A DNA stretch of 64,000 nucleotides, taken from contig JAOZHX010000028.1 in the NCBI GenBank assembly GCA_026014665.1, positions 1 through 64,000 of the forward strand. The letters are read 5' to 3'. Source of the stretch: Candidatus Bathyarchaeota archaeon. Lineage in GTDB: Archaea; Thermoproteota; Bathyarchaeia; Bathyarchaeales; Bathycorpusculaceae. Below, piece by piece: positions 41,655 through 50,142 of this stretch. Both the position numbers and the translations under genes were made by a program. How positions within the stretch are numbered: position 1 is the stretch's first letter; each line of letters opens with the position of its first letter. The notes beneath the pieces are model-generated. The model saw nothing but the letters and a program-made list of their open reading frames with translations, had not been told where the DNA came from and did no database searches.

Positions 41655-41809
41655 TGGAGTATGGGATTATTGATTATTTAGTTCTATTGAAGGAACAAAG
41701 CGTTCCAGCGCTGGAACACATTCAACTTTTAGTGGACTCAGCAGCGGAAAAAGTATTCACAAGCCTCCAGCTTAAATTCCCCGCTTTTGGCTTCATCGTA
41801 CCTCAATGA
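41654..41809 (+). CDS. Possible 51-residue protein (TTG start)
   Basis: TTG at 41654 opens 51 codons to TGA at 41807: it starts MEYGIIDYLVLLKEQSVPA and contains HIQLLVDSAAEKVF. Composition is protein-like with alternating hydrophobic and acidic residues. No ribosome-binding sequence or promoter is obvious, and a perfect palindrome lies inside. Chance frame or gene remnant are equally possible. Confidence 0.25.
   Translation: MEYGIIDYLVLLKEQSVPALEHIQLLVDSAAEKVFTSLQLKFPAFGFIVPQ
41702..41717. repeat. Perfect 16-bp palindrome
   Basis: GTTCCAGCGCTGGAAC is its own reverse complement. Just before it, GGAAC-AAAGC-GTTCC (41693-41707) offers an alternative hairpin using the same left arm. It could be a regulator site or an RNA hairpin between divergent genes. 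Confidence 0.6.
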
Positions 41810-42035
41810 CCTCATCGTCCGAAATTACAAGAAACAATGGCGCCTTATTTGCATTTAGTTAATTTTATTCCCTAAGTAACGGAACGAGAAAAAAGTATCG
41901 TTATCTGCAGTGAGGTTAATATTACCTGAAATAGGCATGGCAAATTACGTAGCAAGGTTGTAAGCAGATAAATACACCCTTGTATTATTTTCCTTAAAAG
42001 AACCAAACAACCTTGCATCAAAACTGGTGAAAACC
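41810..42035. other. Intergenic region with apgM promoter
   Basis: AT-rich with no gene seen. AGATAAATAC (about 41966-41975) is the best TATA candidate for apgM, predicting a start near 41997; GGTGA at 42026-42030 is the ribosome-binding sequence. Confidence 0.4.
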
Positions 42036-43250
42036 GTGAAGTATATACTCCTCGTTGGCGATGGCATGGCGGATTATCCTGTTCCTGAACTGGGAAACAA
42101 GACACCACTCCAAGTAGCTTATAAACCAAACATGGACTCCATAGCAGCCAACGGCAAAAGCGGCTTAATCAAGACTGTCCCAGACGAAATGACACCTGGT
42201 TCAGATGCAGCCATATGCTCTGTTCTAGGCTATGACCCACGGGTTTACTGCACTGGCAGAGGACCCCTGGAAGCACCTTCCCGAGGCATAAAACTCAGTG
42301 GAAACGACGCTGCTTATAGGTGCAACCTTATAACCGAGCAAAACGGCAAACTTCTCGACTATTCCGCTGGTCACATATCTACAGAGGAGGCAACACAGCT
42401 TATAGACGCTATAAAGAAGGCGTTTGATCAGCCGGGAAAAATAGAGTTCTATTCAGGTCTCGATTACAGGCACTTTCTTATACTGCGTAATTTTATCAAT
42501 CCAGACTTAATAGATTGCACGCCACCACACGACGCCATAGGGACCGCTGTGTCAGCGGTTCTTCCCAAGGCCAAATCACCAGAAGCAAAGCTGCAAGCAA
42601 AACTTCTCAGGGATTTAATTGAAGGTTCCCGAGAAATTCTGCGTTTTCATCCCGTTAACTTAGCCCGAGAAAAAGCAGGCAAACGTCCGGGCAATCTGGT
42701 TTGGTTTTGGGGCGGCGGCAGAAAACCCTCCATGCCAACGTTCAAAGAAAAGTTCGGTGTGAAGGGCGCGGTGATTTCTGCGGTTGATTTAGTCAAGGGC
42801 ATAGGCGCATATGCGGGTATGGAAGTTATAACTGTTCCTGGCGCAACGGGTTTAGCTAACACAAACTATGAAGGCAAAGCAGACGCCGCGTTGGAAGCAT
42901 TAAAGACCAACGATTTAGTATTTGTACATGTTGAGGCGCCAGATGAAGCAGGGCACGTACGAGATTACAAACTAAAGGTTAAGACGATTGAGGATTTGGA
43001 CAAGCGATTACTGGGCAGAATCATAAAGGGCATAAGCGAGCCGTATACAATCGCAATCCTGCCCGACCACCCAACACCCATCAAAACAGGGACACACTCA
43101 CGTGACCCTGTACCATTTGCCATCGCCTCGCCTTCGCTTAAACCTGACGGGGTTAAACAGTTTGACGAGGACTCAGCAGCAAAAGGAAGCTTCGGTTTAG
43201 TAGAAAACAACTATTTGATCTCGATATTATTATCCGTAAATAACATGTAG
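42036..43250 (+). CDS. apgM: 2,3-bisphosphoglycerate-independent phosphoglycerate mutase, archaeal type
   Basis: A 404-residue metalloenzyme of the alkaline-phosphatase superfamily that interconverts 3- and 2-phosphoglycerate. It starts MKYILLVGDGMADYPVPELGN, with the metal-binding DGMAD, and carries MTPGSDAAICSVLGYDP (catalytic Ser region), FVHVEAPDEAGH and ILPDHPTPIKTGTHSRDPVPF for the second metal site. GTG 42036 preceded by GGTGA is preferred over GTG 42027. The gene is monocistronic. Length and motifs are normal. Confidence 0.95.
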   Translation: MKYILLVGDGMADYPVPELGNKTPLQVAYKPNMDSIAANGKSGLIKTVPDEMTPGSDAAICSVLGYDPRVYCTGRGPLEAPSRGIKLSGNDAAYRCNLITEQNGKLLDYSAGHISTEEATQLIDAIKKAFDQPGKIEFYSGLDYRHFLILRNFINPDLIDCTPPHDAIGTAVSAVLPKAKSPEAKLQAKLLRDLIEGSREILRFHPVNLAREKAGKRPGNLVWFWGGGRKPSMPTFKEKFGVKGAVISAVDLVKGIGAYAGMEVITVPGATGLANTNYEGKADAALEALKTNDLVFVHVEAPDEAGHVRDYKLKVKTIEDLDKRLLGRIIKGISEPYTIAILPDHPTPIKTGTHSRDPVPFAIASPSLKPDGVKQFDEDSAAKGSFGLVENNYLISILLSVNNM

Positions 43251-43452
43251 CTGCTTATATCCATAATTTAGAACCCAAAACGAAATTAGCCTAAGCAGAA
43301 AAATATGCGGCAACGCTACCAACAACTAGCCGTCCATTCCGCAAAATCAGCATTCCAGTCAACGCTTATGCAGATGAGGAAACTGGCAGATTTAAGCTTG
43401 GTCATCCTGCATTGGAAACGGATTAAATGAAGAGTATCATTACGAATGGGTC

Positions 43453-44538
43453 TTAAGCGACGACTTCTTGTAGCCGCCGCTGCTTAACTGCTTCTTTTAG
43501 TTCCATTGCGATGCGCCTGCCCATATACATGTTCTCCCCGTACAGCAGGTAAGCGTAGGGTGAGGTGCCGATGCCAACGTTGGTTCCTGCCACGATGCGA
43601 GCGCTGATTTCAAACGTGAAGATTTTGAGGTCGTCGGTTATGACTGTTTCAAGGCAGAAGGGTCCGATGATGCCTGGCGGCGCAAGTTCGGCGGCTTTCT
43701 TTTGCACGTTTTCGCCCATGCGCATAATTTCAGGCAGTAAGGATTCGCGGAGCACGATGGGAAAGTTGCCCACGACCGTGTAGGTTGGGATAACCTCGAT
43801 TTCGAGTTGTTCCTGCGCGGGGATTTTTCCGAGGCTGTCCACGGCGGATTCGTAGCGGCGATCCATGGCTAAAAGCTCTACATCGCTGTTTAGGATGCTG
43901 CTAAAGTAGCTTGGGTAAACGTTTACGCCCAACGTGTACTCTTGCAGGTGCACTTTTTCGATGTCTTGTTTGGTCAGCAAGCCGCGTTTAATCATTTCGT
44001 CAGCTTTCTTGTAGAAACTTTTGGGCGAGTTAGCGAGAAAGTAGCCTCTGCCGCCTTTGGCGCCTTGGAGTTTGGCGATGATTAAGCGGTCGATGTCGTC
44101 TGGCGACTTGAAAGTGGCGGGCAGGCGAAGGCCAGCTTGGCGTAGCCATTCTTCTTGGCTTTTGCGGTTGGCTTCCCAATGCAGGAGCTGGCGGTTTCCC
44201 ATCATGGGCACGTGGAGACTATCGGTGAGTTCTTCAGTGCTTAGGTATGCGGTGAAGGAGCCGTGGGGAATTAGAACAACGTTGAGTTTGCGTAGACGTT
44301 CTTGCAACGTAGGGCTCAACAGTTCTGTAAAATCGTTGACGATGATTAATTCATCTACAAGAGGATACTTTTGGTACATAATGGCGTCTTTTTCCTTACA
44401 GATGCACACAGTGCGGAAACCTTCCTCCTTGGCGCCCTTGAAAATGTTCAGCGAACTGTGAGAACCCAAGGTGCCGATGGCGAGTTTGCCTAAGTCATAT
44501 TTGCCGAGGATTTTTTGGATGTCTTGGCTGGTTATCAT
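43453..44538 (-). CDS. purP: PurP, formate-phosphoribosylaminoimidazolecarboxamide ligase (canonical-looking)
   Basis: A 361-residue ATP-grasp-like enzyme that makes FAICAR from AICAR, formate and ATP, replacing the folate-dependent step. N-terminal domain: LGSHSSLNIFKGAKEEGF and LIPHGSFTAYL; ATP-grasp part: RLIIAKLQGAKGGRGYF; C-terminal domain: PAQEQLEIEVIPTYTVVGNFPI, then FEISARIVAGTNVGIGTSPYAYL and YMGRRIAMELK. It overlaps the paralog upstream by ATGA. Of the two copies, this one has the more typical end (ARIVAGTN). It is last in a purC-purP-purP operon. Confidence 0.92.
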   Translation of the reverse strand: MITSQDIQKILGKYDLGKLAIGTLGSHSSLNIFKGAKEEGFRTVCICKEKDAIMYQKYPLVDELIIVNDFTELLSPTLQERLRKLNVVLIPHGSFTAYLSTEELTDSLHVPMMGNRQLLHWEANRKSQEEWLRQAGLRLPATFKSPDDIDRLIIAKLQGAKGGRGYFLANSPKSFYKKADEMIKRGLLTKQDIEKVHLQEYTLGVNVYPSYFSSILNSDVELLAMDRRYESAVDSLGKIPAQEQLEIEVIPTYTVVGNFPIVLRESLLPEIMRMGENVQKKAAELAPPGIIGPFCLETVITDDLKIFTFEISARIVAGTNVGIGTSPYAYLLYGENMYMGRRIAMELKEAVKQRRLQEVVA

Positions 44539-45635
44539 GTTACCACTTCAGATAGCCTGCCCTCTTTGATTGCACGCTTAACTTCCATTGCCACACGCCT
44601 GCCCGGACCAACTTCAAAACCATACTTGTACTTCATGTAAGGCGAAGTGGGCTCAACACACGGGCATCCTGGAACGCGGGGGCTAACGTCGAAAACGTAA
44701 AAGTCCAGATCTTTGGTTACTGCGCCCTGCAAGGCAAAGAGTCCAATCATGCCTGGCGGATATTCGCGCTTGCAGGTTTCCACGAATTTCTCGGCGGCTT
44801 CAAAGATTTTTTCGATCTGACTTTCTCGCATGGTTGCGCCCATGTGCCCGATTTCTATGTTCTGGGTGGGAATGTTTAGCGCCAGTTGTTCCTGTGCAGG
44901 CAAGTCCAGCACGCCATCCAAGTCGGTTTGGATTCTGCGGTCAAACCCGAGCAAGTCAATTTCGTCGGTTAGTGGAGACCAGAACAGGTTAGCGTTAAAC
45001 TTGGCTCCGATAACGTATTCTTCAATCAACGCTTGATCGAGTGCTTCCTTGGTGATTATACCCTTAGCGATGCGGTCATTGGCTAACTTGTCAAATTCAA
45101 CGGGGTTTGACGGATAAAAGAAAGCACGCTCGATTGCACGTTCCTTCTCCGCAACCTTCACTATGACTAAACGGTCAATTTCGCTTGGCGATTTGAATGT
45201 TCTGGGCGTTGCTATCCCTGCCTTCTGCAGAAGGTACAGCTGGTTTTTTGGGGTGTTGCGTTCTTCGGTGCGGAGCATAGCACGGTTACCCATCAGGGGC
45301 ACGGCGAACTGTTGCTCGATGGGTTCGTAGCCAGCATAAACGGAGAAAGAGCGGTTAGGCACGAAAACCACGTTTAAATCCGTGAGTTTCTTGACGTTTT
45401 CAGGGCTGGTTATCTCAGAAAATTTGTCAAGCATCAAGACGTGGTCAAAAATGTTTTTGTAGTATTTGGTGTAGGTTTTGTCCCTGCCCCTTTGGCATAC
45501 GACCACCGTTTCTAAACCTTCCTGCTTGGCGCCTGAAGCTATCTCCAGCGCTGAGTGAGAACCTAAAACACCGATGCGCACCTTTTTGAAGTCGTAGTTT
45601 TCGATTGTTCGTTTGATTTTATCGTTCATCGTCAT
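44535..45635 (-). CDS. purP: PurP paralog
   Basis: A 366-residue PurP-family protein similar along its whole length to the following gene: GVLGSHSALEIASGAKQEGL, FVPNRSFSVYAG, LVIVKVAEKERAIERAFF, DLPAQEQLALNIPTQN. It differs in places that matter: the Gly-rich KGGRGY segment is replaced by KERAIERA, and the C-terminal block reads SPRVPGCPCVEPTSPYM instead of ARIVAGTN. That suggests a changed active site or a structural partner for the canonical copy. ATGA overlaps link it to purC upstream and purP downstream. Role in FAICAR formation or cyclisation is open. Confidence 0.88.
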   Translation of the reverse strand: MTMNDKIKRTIENYDFKKVRIGVLGSHSALEIASGAKQEGLETVVVCQRGRDKTYTKYYKNIFDHVLMLDKFSEITSPENVKKLTDLNVVFVPNRSFSVYAGYEPIEQQFAVPLMGNRAMLRTEERNTPKNQLYLLQKAGIATPRTFKSPSEIDRLVIVKVAEKERAIERAFFYPSNPVEFDKLANDRIAKGIITKEALDQALIEEYVIGAKFNANLFWSPLTDEIDLLGFDRRIQTDLDGVLDLPAQEQLALNIPTQNIEIGHMGATMRESQIEKIFEAAEKFVETCKREYPPGMIGLFALQGAVTKDLDFYVFDVSPRVPGCPCVEPTSPYMKYKYGFEVGPGRRVAMEVKRAIKEGRLSEVVT

Positions 45636-46690
45636 GCTGTTTCACCCATATATTTTTTGTATTCCCTAATTACATCCGCAAGCTTTGGCGAATCAAACAT
45701 TTTCTTGCCAGTCACTTCGTTTGCGGTTGACATGTACATTTGGCTGATGACCGTTTTAAGTTTAGGGTCAAGTCTTGGCGGCTGAGATTTAGAGAGGGCT
45801 TTCCAATCTTGTACGCCTTTAGCTTCAGCTTCTCGCTTAGCCTCCTCAACATCGCTGTACCACTGGGTTTTCTTGTAGAACTGCCTTGCAACCTCTTTGC
45901 TGACGTGCACGCCCTCAAAGGTAAAGCGGCACTCATCCAGTGTGCCCAAAACATCAACGAGCATGAGCGCTCTTTGATCGTCGAAGGCTAACTCGATTTT
46001 GCCATCTTCGTTTTTAAGCCCTGCTTTAGCGGCAACTTTAGTTATTGTTTCGTCAGCTTTGATCAGGATAGCTTTCACATCAGCTAGCTCAGAGTCATTT
46101 AAACCGGCGATTCTCTGCGCCTCCGCCCATGTCACATAACGGTCTGTTTCCTCGAGTTTTGTGCTGACGTCAAAGATGGGCTTGGCAAGTTGCTCGCCTG
46201 GTTTGGGCTCATGATCCAACCCCAGATCTTCCAACGTCACTTTGCGCTGTGATAGCCGTTTGAAAACTGAGGAGCCTTCGGGCAGACCGTTGCGGTAGAT
46301 GATTTCCAGGGGAATAAGGCAGTTCTTAAGCTGCGGCGTGTATATGCTGTAGTCATGCACTATTTTGCCTTCAATCACCGTTGTTTTTGGCCTGTAAACG
46401 TTAACCAACGCAACTTCCATCACGGTTGAGGGCGCCTTGAGTTCACAGACTTTGACGACTTTGCCCTGCTCATCCAATACGCCCCGATAATGAGTCTTAA
46501 CGCCCAAATCTTCAAGCTGTTCAAAGCAGTAAGCCCCCATCATGCAGAGCGCGGCTCCTTTGCCGTCGATGTGGTCAGGCATTTCGCCCCAGTCGAAAAC
46601 GCTGTAACGATCAGAAAAATGGAATCGCCCGCTGCCCATTGTGGTTTGGGTTGGCTTTTGAATTATTTCTAAGTCTTTTACGCTGCCCAT
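45632..46690 (-). CDS. purC: Phosphoribosylaminoimidazole-succinocarboxamide synthase
   Basis: A 352-residue SAICAR synthase, longer than the bacterial 240-residue type. The substrate-binding start GSGRFHFSDRYSVFDWGEMPD carries the equivalent of the family KxSDRxSVFD motif; EIIYRNGLPEGSSV and KLEETDRYVTWAEA follow, and the C-terminal part has VDVLGTLDECRFTFEG and KTQWYSD. It joins aspartate to CAIR in purine synthesis. It overlaps the PurP paralog by ATGA and heads the purC-purP-purP unit. CAGAGGAAA lies before ATG, and two TATA-like elements are upstream. Confidence 0.93.
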   Translation of the reverse strand: MGSVKDLEIIQKPTQTTMGSGRFHFSDRYSVFDWGEMPDHIDGKGAALCMMGAYCFEQLEDLGVKTHYRGVLDEQGKVVKVCELKAPSTVMEVALVNVYRPKTTVIEGKIVHDYSIYTPQLKNCLIPLEIIYRNGLPEGSSVFKRLSQRKVTLEDLGLDHEPKPGEQLAKPIFDVSTKLEETDRYVTWAEAQRIAGLNDSELADVKAILIKADETITKVAAKAGLKNEDGKIELAFDDQRALMLVDVLGTLDECRFTFEGVHVSKEVARQFYKKTQWYSDVEEAKREAEAKGVQDWKALSKSQPPRLDPKLKTVISQMYMSTANEVTGKKMFDSPKLADVIREYKKYMGETA

Positions 46691-46732
46691 CTTTATTTTT
46701 TCCTCTGTTGATTTGATTATTTTGTTTTTGTA

Positions 46733-46753
46733 CTTATATCGCTTTATATCGTG
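46733..46753 (-). promoter_or_regulatory. Doubled TATA element before purC
   Basis: On the minus strand CGATATAAAGCGATATAAG contains two GATATAA copies ten bases apart, 43-63 bases before the purC ATG. Both give acceptable leaders, so the start may be chosen between two sites. Confidence 0.45.
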
Positions 46754-46980
46754 TGGTTTGGCATAAACAAAAATGCCAAATCCATAGGATAATCTGGAAG
46801 AGAATAGCTTTCGCCGTCTTGTTTGATCGTACAGGACCTGAACTCTAAGAGGGGTAGGTCGCTATGGGCAAAAGCTCAAAAACAACCAATTGAAAACGTC
46901 AAGACTTTGGAAGATAAAGCGACTCTGAACTCGCCAAGAGAATAAGCAGGAATAAGAGCAAAACAATGGTGCAGTAAAAC
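46754..46980. other. Intergenic region between purC and MazG-like gene
   Basis: No gene is supported. A 9-codon frame (MGKSSKTTN) and a start-less frame ending PRE-stop near 46945 are seen; the latter reads like coding sequence for about 25 codons (QKQPIENVKTLEDKA) and could be a gene remnant. Confidence 0.4.
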
Positions 46981-46983
46981 GGG

Positions 46984-46990
46984 TATAAAT
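46984..46990 (+). promoter_or_regulatory. TATA box of the MazG-like gene
   Basis: TATAAAT within GGGTATAAATAGG is one of the best TATA boxes in the window and predicts a start near 47013. GAGGT at about 47020 is nine bases before TTG 47034. Confidence 0.6.
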
Positions 46991-47033
46991 AGGGCGGTTA
47001 CAATTTTTGAGATTCATCTGAGGTTACCAAAAC

Positions 47034-47348
47034 TTGCACCTTGAAGAAATGAAAAAAGAAATCGAAAACCTCGTCATAGCGAAAGGCTTCTACAACAAGC
47101 CAGAAGACATCCCCAAGAAACTGCTTTTTGCCTTCATAGAACTCGGCGAAGCCAGCGATGCTTGGAAGAAGGGGTTGCCGCAGGAAAAAATAGCTGAAGA
47201 ACTCATCGATGTCATCTTTTACGTCTTGGACACGAGCCGATTAGCTTGTCCAGACATGAATATGGATGAAGTCTTCAAAAGAAAACTCGAGAAAAACCTC
47301 AGTCGACCTTTTCAGTACGGTGAAGGACACCGCAATAAAGAGCCCTAA
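47034..47348 (+). CDS. MazG-like nucleotide pyrophosphohydrolase domain protein
   Basis: A 104-residue helical protein. KLLFAFIELGEASDAWKKG and EELIDVIFYVLDTSR match the E-x2-E and E-x2-D metal-binding helices of the MazG/dUTPase-like family, which hydrolyse NTPs to NMP and pyrophosphate (house-cleaning). The TTG start at 47034 has GAGGT before it; ATG 47049 is another choice. It stands on its own promoter and precedes the Cys-cluster gene by 57 bp, perhaps as one unit. The exact nucleotide is unknown. Confidence 0.75.
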   Translation: MHLEEMKKEIENLVIAKGFYNKPEDIPKKLLFAFIELGEASDAWKKGLPQEKIAEELIDVIFYVLDTSRLACPDMNMDEVFKRKLEKNLSRPFQYGEGHRNKEP

Positions 47349-47405
47349 GGAAACAAAAACTGAAAAAGAAACATTTTAAATTTAACCCATAGAAACAATA
47401 TGTAG

Positions 47406-47840
47406 TTGAATAAAGTGGATTTCATCTACCCAGCCAACCTCAGCTACGAATGCAACCGATGCGGTTTATGCTGCGGGGACACACCGCATAAAATCAGGCA
47501 CATATTACTCCTGCCTAAAGAAGCCCAAATGATTTCTCAGCAAACAGGATTGCCCAAACAGGTTTTTTCCAAAGAAGTGCCAAACAAAGACCCTTATTTC
47601 TATGAGATGCAAAAATCGGTCGAAGGCAAATGCTTCTTCCTAAAAAACAACCAATGCAATATCTACCAGATAAGACCTTTAATCTGCAGGTTCTACCCCT
47701 TTGAGTTAAAATTCTCGCCAGACCAAGGCATGTATGTTTTTAGCTACACGCTGGAATGCCCCACCATAAACAGAGGCAAACCGGTAACCAGAAAGGATTT
47801 TTCAGAATTGTACAGGCTTGCGCAGGAATACTTACCTTAA
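47406..47840 (+). CDS. YkgJ-type cysteine cluster protein
   Basis: A 144-residue zinc- or iron-binding protein of the YkgJ/CxxCxxCC family. The N-terminal motif is CNRCGLCCGDTPHKI, with later CFFLKNNQCNIYQIRPLICRFYPF and a final Cys (TLECPT). The typical IYxxRPxxCRxFP block is clear. Molecular role is unknown in this family; a metal-site function is likely. TTG 47406 or GTG 47415 may start it. Its end overlaps the convergent pyrI gene by 9 bp. Confidence 0.88.
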   Translation: MNKVDFIYPANLSYECNRCGLCCGDTPHKIRHILLLPKEAQMISQQTGLPKQVFSKEVPNKDPYFYEMQKSVEGKCFFLKNNQCNIYQIRPLICRFYPFELKFSPDQGMYVFSYTLECPTINRGKPVTRKDFSELYRLAQEYLP

Positions 47841-48317
47841 AACCTGCGACAAAACTTCTGCTTGCTCCAAAACTATGCCGCAATAGTGACATTTTAAAAG
47901 CAAGGGCTCTTCACGTTTAACGTAAAATTTAGAAACAATCGGTTCGTCGCTGTTGCTTATGCAGCAGGGGTTGGCACATTTAACTATGCCTTCGATTGCT
48001 TGGGGCAATTTAACCTCTGTTTTCTCCACAACTTCATAGTCATGCACAATGTTTATCGATGCATGTGGGGCTACAAGAGCGATTCGGTTAACTTCCTGCG
48101 AGCTGAGCGCTTTGCCCTCGATCTTTATTATGTCTTTGACGCCGAATCGTTTACTGGGCACGTTAATGGCTATGGTCATAACTCGCTTCTCTTTCCCTGT
48201 CAACCCTAAAATTCGCACCACATCAAGAGCAAAACCTCCGTGGATGTGATCGATAACTGTACCATCCTTAATTTTGGAAACCCTCAGCTCCTTCTCACGC
48301 ACAGCATCACCCAACAA
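47832..48317 (-). CDS. pyrI: Aspartate carbamoyltransferase regulatory subunit
   Basis: A 161-residue PyrI. The allosteric domain has LRVSKIKDGTVIDHIHGG, VMTIAINVPSKRFGVKDIIKIEG and NRIALVAPHASINIVHDYEVV; the C-terminal zinc domain holds the four cysteines CANPCC and CHYC. It binds CTP and ATP and controls the PyrB catalytic trimer. pyrB is not adjacent, which is unusual because pyrBI is normally an operon. It is monocistronic and convergent with the Cys-cluster gene. Confidence 0.95.
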   Translation of the reverse strand: MLGDAVREKELRVSKIKDGTVIDHIHGGFALDVVRILGLTGKEKRVMTIAINVPSKRFGVKDIIKIEGKALSSQEVNRIALVAPHASINIVHDYEVVEKTEVKLPQAIEGIVKCANPCCISNSDEPIVSKFYVKREEPLLLKCHYCGIVLEQAEVLSQVLR

Positions 48318-48354
48318 CCTATTGCATATGCAGCAAATTAAGATTTATCAAAAA

Positions 48355-49074
48355 TTAGAAACGGGAACGTAGATCGATGACGGTTGTACCTGCAAACTTA
48401 TCGAAATATCGCATGAACGTGCAGTTTTTAATTCGCCAGCCGACCAACACGTCGAAAGGCAAAAGAGGCAAAACTTTTCCGAAGTTCCGCACCGCTGCAT
48501 GGTCGTAAGACATCTTTTTCCCGTCTGTCCTGACGACTTTTAAGCCCATAACGCGTTTACCTAAGCTTTGACCGTTAAAGCCTTCCAGCAGTGTGGAGTA
48601 TAGCCATAGCAGTCCTACAGTGATGAAGATTACTTCGCTGGCGCTGCCCCCACTGAAGCCTGTGATGGAATCGGCGAAAAGTGTGGGAATCAGAGTAATT
48701 GCCAAAGTTATAGATAACATTAATGCGAAGTCAATTAGAAAACCAAACACGCGGTTTTTAAAAGAAGCAAGCGGAAGCGAACTGGCTTTGCCCTGCACAT
48801 CCGCAACCTCAGCCCAACCCTCAACGTCATGAATCACCCGAACAGCGCTTTCTCCTGCCCGGCTTAGCTTGTATTTACCGTTTTGAGTCTGCTCGATAAA
48901 GGGTGAAAGCGAACGCAAATGGAAGCTGAGCTTACCGGTATCCACCTTGAGCAAATTAAGCAAATCGGTGAAAGATGATTCACCATTGTTGCTTAGGTTC
49001 AATAGGATTTCCCGGCGCAACGGATGCGAAAGGACCGAAAGTACCTTCGAAACGTTTCCTTGGTCTACTGCCAT
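48355..49074 (-). CDS. Winged-helix/RDD membrane fusion protein
   Basis: A 239-residue protein joining an N-terminal ArsR-like winged helix (about 5-80: VLSVLSHPLRREILLNLS, LLKVDTGKLSFHLRSLSPFI, GKYKLSRAGESAV) to an RDD membrane domain (about 105-239), with F-K-N-R at the first helix (ASFKNRVFGFLIDFALML), LLWLYSTLLEGFNGQSLGKR and a final basic helix. A DNA-binding domain tethered to a membrane domain suggests a one-component membrane sensor. Its target is unknown. A related HTH-membrane gene at 51831-52394 is interrupted by a stop. Confidence 0.85.
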   Translation of the reverse strand: MAVDQGNVSKVLSVLSHPLRREILLNLSNNGESSFTDLLNLLKVDTGKLSFHLRSLSPFIEQTQNGKYKLSRAGESAVRVIHDVEGWAEVADVQGKASSLPLASFKNRVFGFLIDFALMLSITLAITLIPTLFADSITGFSGGSASEVIFITVGLLWLYSTLLEGFNGQSLGKRVMGLKVVRTDGKKMSYDHAAVRNFGKVLPLLPFDVLVGWRIKNCTFMRYFDKFAGTTVIDLRSRF

Positions 49075-49242
49075 CTTGCAAAACCATGCATTTTACTTAG
49101 TTAATGATATTTTATCGGTAAACGGCTTTGGCATATAGTCAATTACAGTTACATTCTCCCATATAAGTCCAACTCAAAAAACCCCAAAACACCTTCATGA
49201 AACCAAGTTTAATAGGAGAAAAACAGCCTATCATGTAACTGT

Positions 49243-50142
49243 ATGTCAAGTGCTGATTTAGCAGTGCAAGTATTTCGTCAATTAGATAGCGAAGACTTCC
49301 GCATACTCCATATCATCGAAGCAGCGATGGCAAAACGTGAATACGTTCCCACGGAACAGGTACAAAAATACGCCAACCTCCCCCTCGAACGCATACAGTT
49401 CACCCTTGGCAGATTAAACAAGTTAGGATTAATCTACCAAACACGAGGCGCCTACATTGGGCACACCTTAAACTACGCAGGGTACGATTGCCTTGCTATA
49501 AATGCCCTCGTAAAAGCAAACATCATAGCCTCGTTTGGACAAACCTTAGGTGTAGGCAAAGAAGCAGACGTCTACGACGCATTAAATCCTGCTGGCAAAC
49601 GCATAGCCGTCAAATTCCATCGGCTCGGCAGAATAAGCTTTAGACAAACTAGGCGCAAAAGAGGCTACATACGAGAGCATTCCACATGGCTCTTCCAATC
49701 ACACTTGGCGGCGGAAAAAGAGTTTCAAGCCATGAAAGTTGCCTACGAAAACGGCGTTTCAGTGCCAGAACCAATAAGCCAGAACCGCCATGTCATAGCC
49801 ATGGGTATGATTGAGGGTGGTGAACTATCTAAGTACAAAGACGTCGGCAATCCAAAGAGGGTTCTTAGAGAAATCTTGCGAAACCTACGGAAAGCTTACC
49901 TAAAAGCCCACCTTATCCATGCTGATTTAAGCGAATACAACATTATTCTAAAGCCTGATGGACATATCTTAATCATCGATTGGCCACAAGCCGTTAAAAC
50001 TGACCACACTAATGCAGCGGAACTTTTGGAGCGAGACCTCAAAAATGTTCTGACTTTTTTTAGCCGTAAATTTGGCATGGAATTGGCTGTAAAAGAAGCG
50101 TGTGATTATGTTACTGGATTAGCCAGGCGTTTGCCGCTTTAA
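49243..50142 (+). CDS. rio2: RIO2-type atypical serine/threonine kinase
   Basis: A 299-residue RIO2 protein acting in small-subunit ribosome maturation. An N-terminal winged helix (about 1-85: EDFRILHIIEAAMAKREYV and LNKLGLIYQT) precedes the kinase: P-loop LGVGKEADVYDA, ion-pair Lys in AVKFHRLGR, hinge region MGMIEGGEL, catalytic HADLSEYNI and metal-binding IIDWPQ. All RIO2 catalytic residues are present. A TATA-like TTTAATAGG lies about 30 bases before ATG, so the leader is very short. Converges with LSm by 4 bp. Confidence 0.96.
   Translation: MSSADLAVQVFRQLDSEDFRILHIIEAAMAKREYVPTEQVQKYANLPLERIQFTLGRLNKLGLIYQTRGAYIGHTLNYAGYDCLAINALVKANIIASFGQTLGVGKEADVYDALNPAGKRIAVKFHRLGRISFRQTRRKRGYIREHSTWLFQSHLAAEKEFQAMKVAYENGVSVPEPISQNRHVIAMGMIEGGELSKYKDVGNPKRVLREILRNLRKAYLKAHLIHADLSEYNIILKPDGHILIIDWPQAVKTDHTNAAELLERDLKNVLTFFSRKFGMELAVKEACDYVTGLARRLPL

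Noticed and set aside
43295-43430. Two overlapping start-poor frames of about 41-43 codons between apgM and purP (one reads PFRKISIPVNAYADEE).
   Set aside because: One has no start codon and the other no ribosome-binding sequence; both may be remnants, but no family was recognised.
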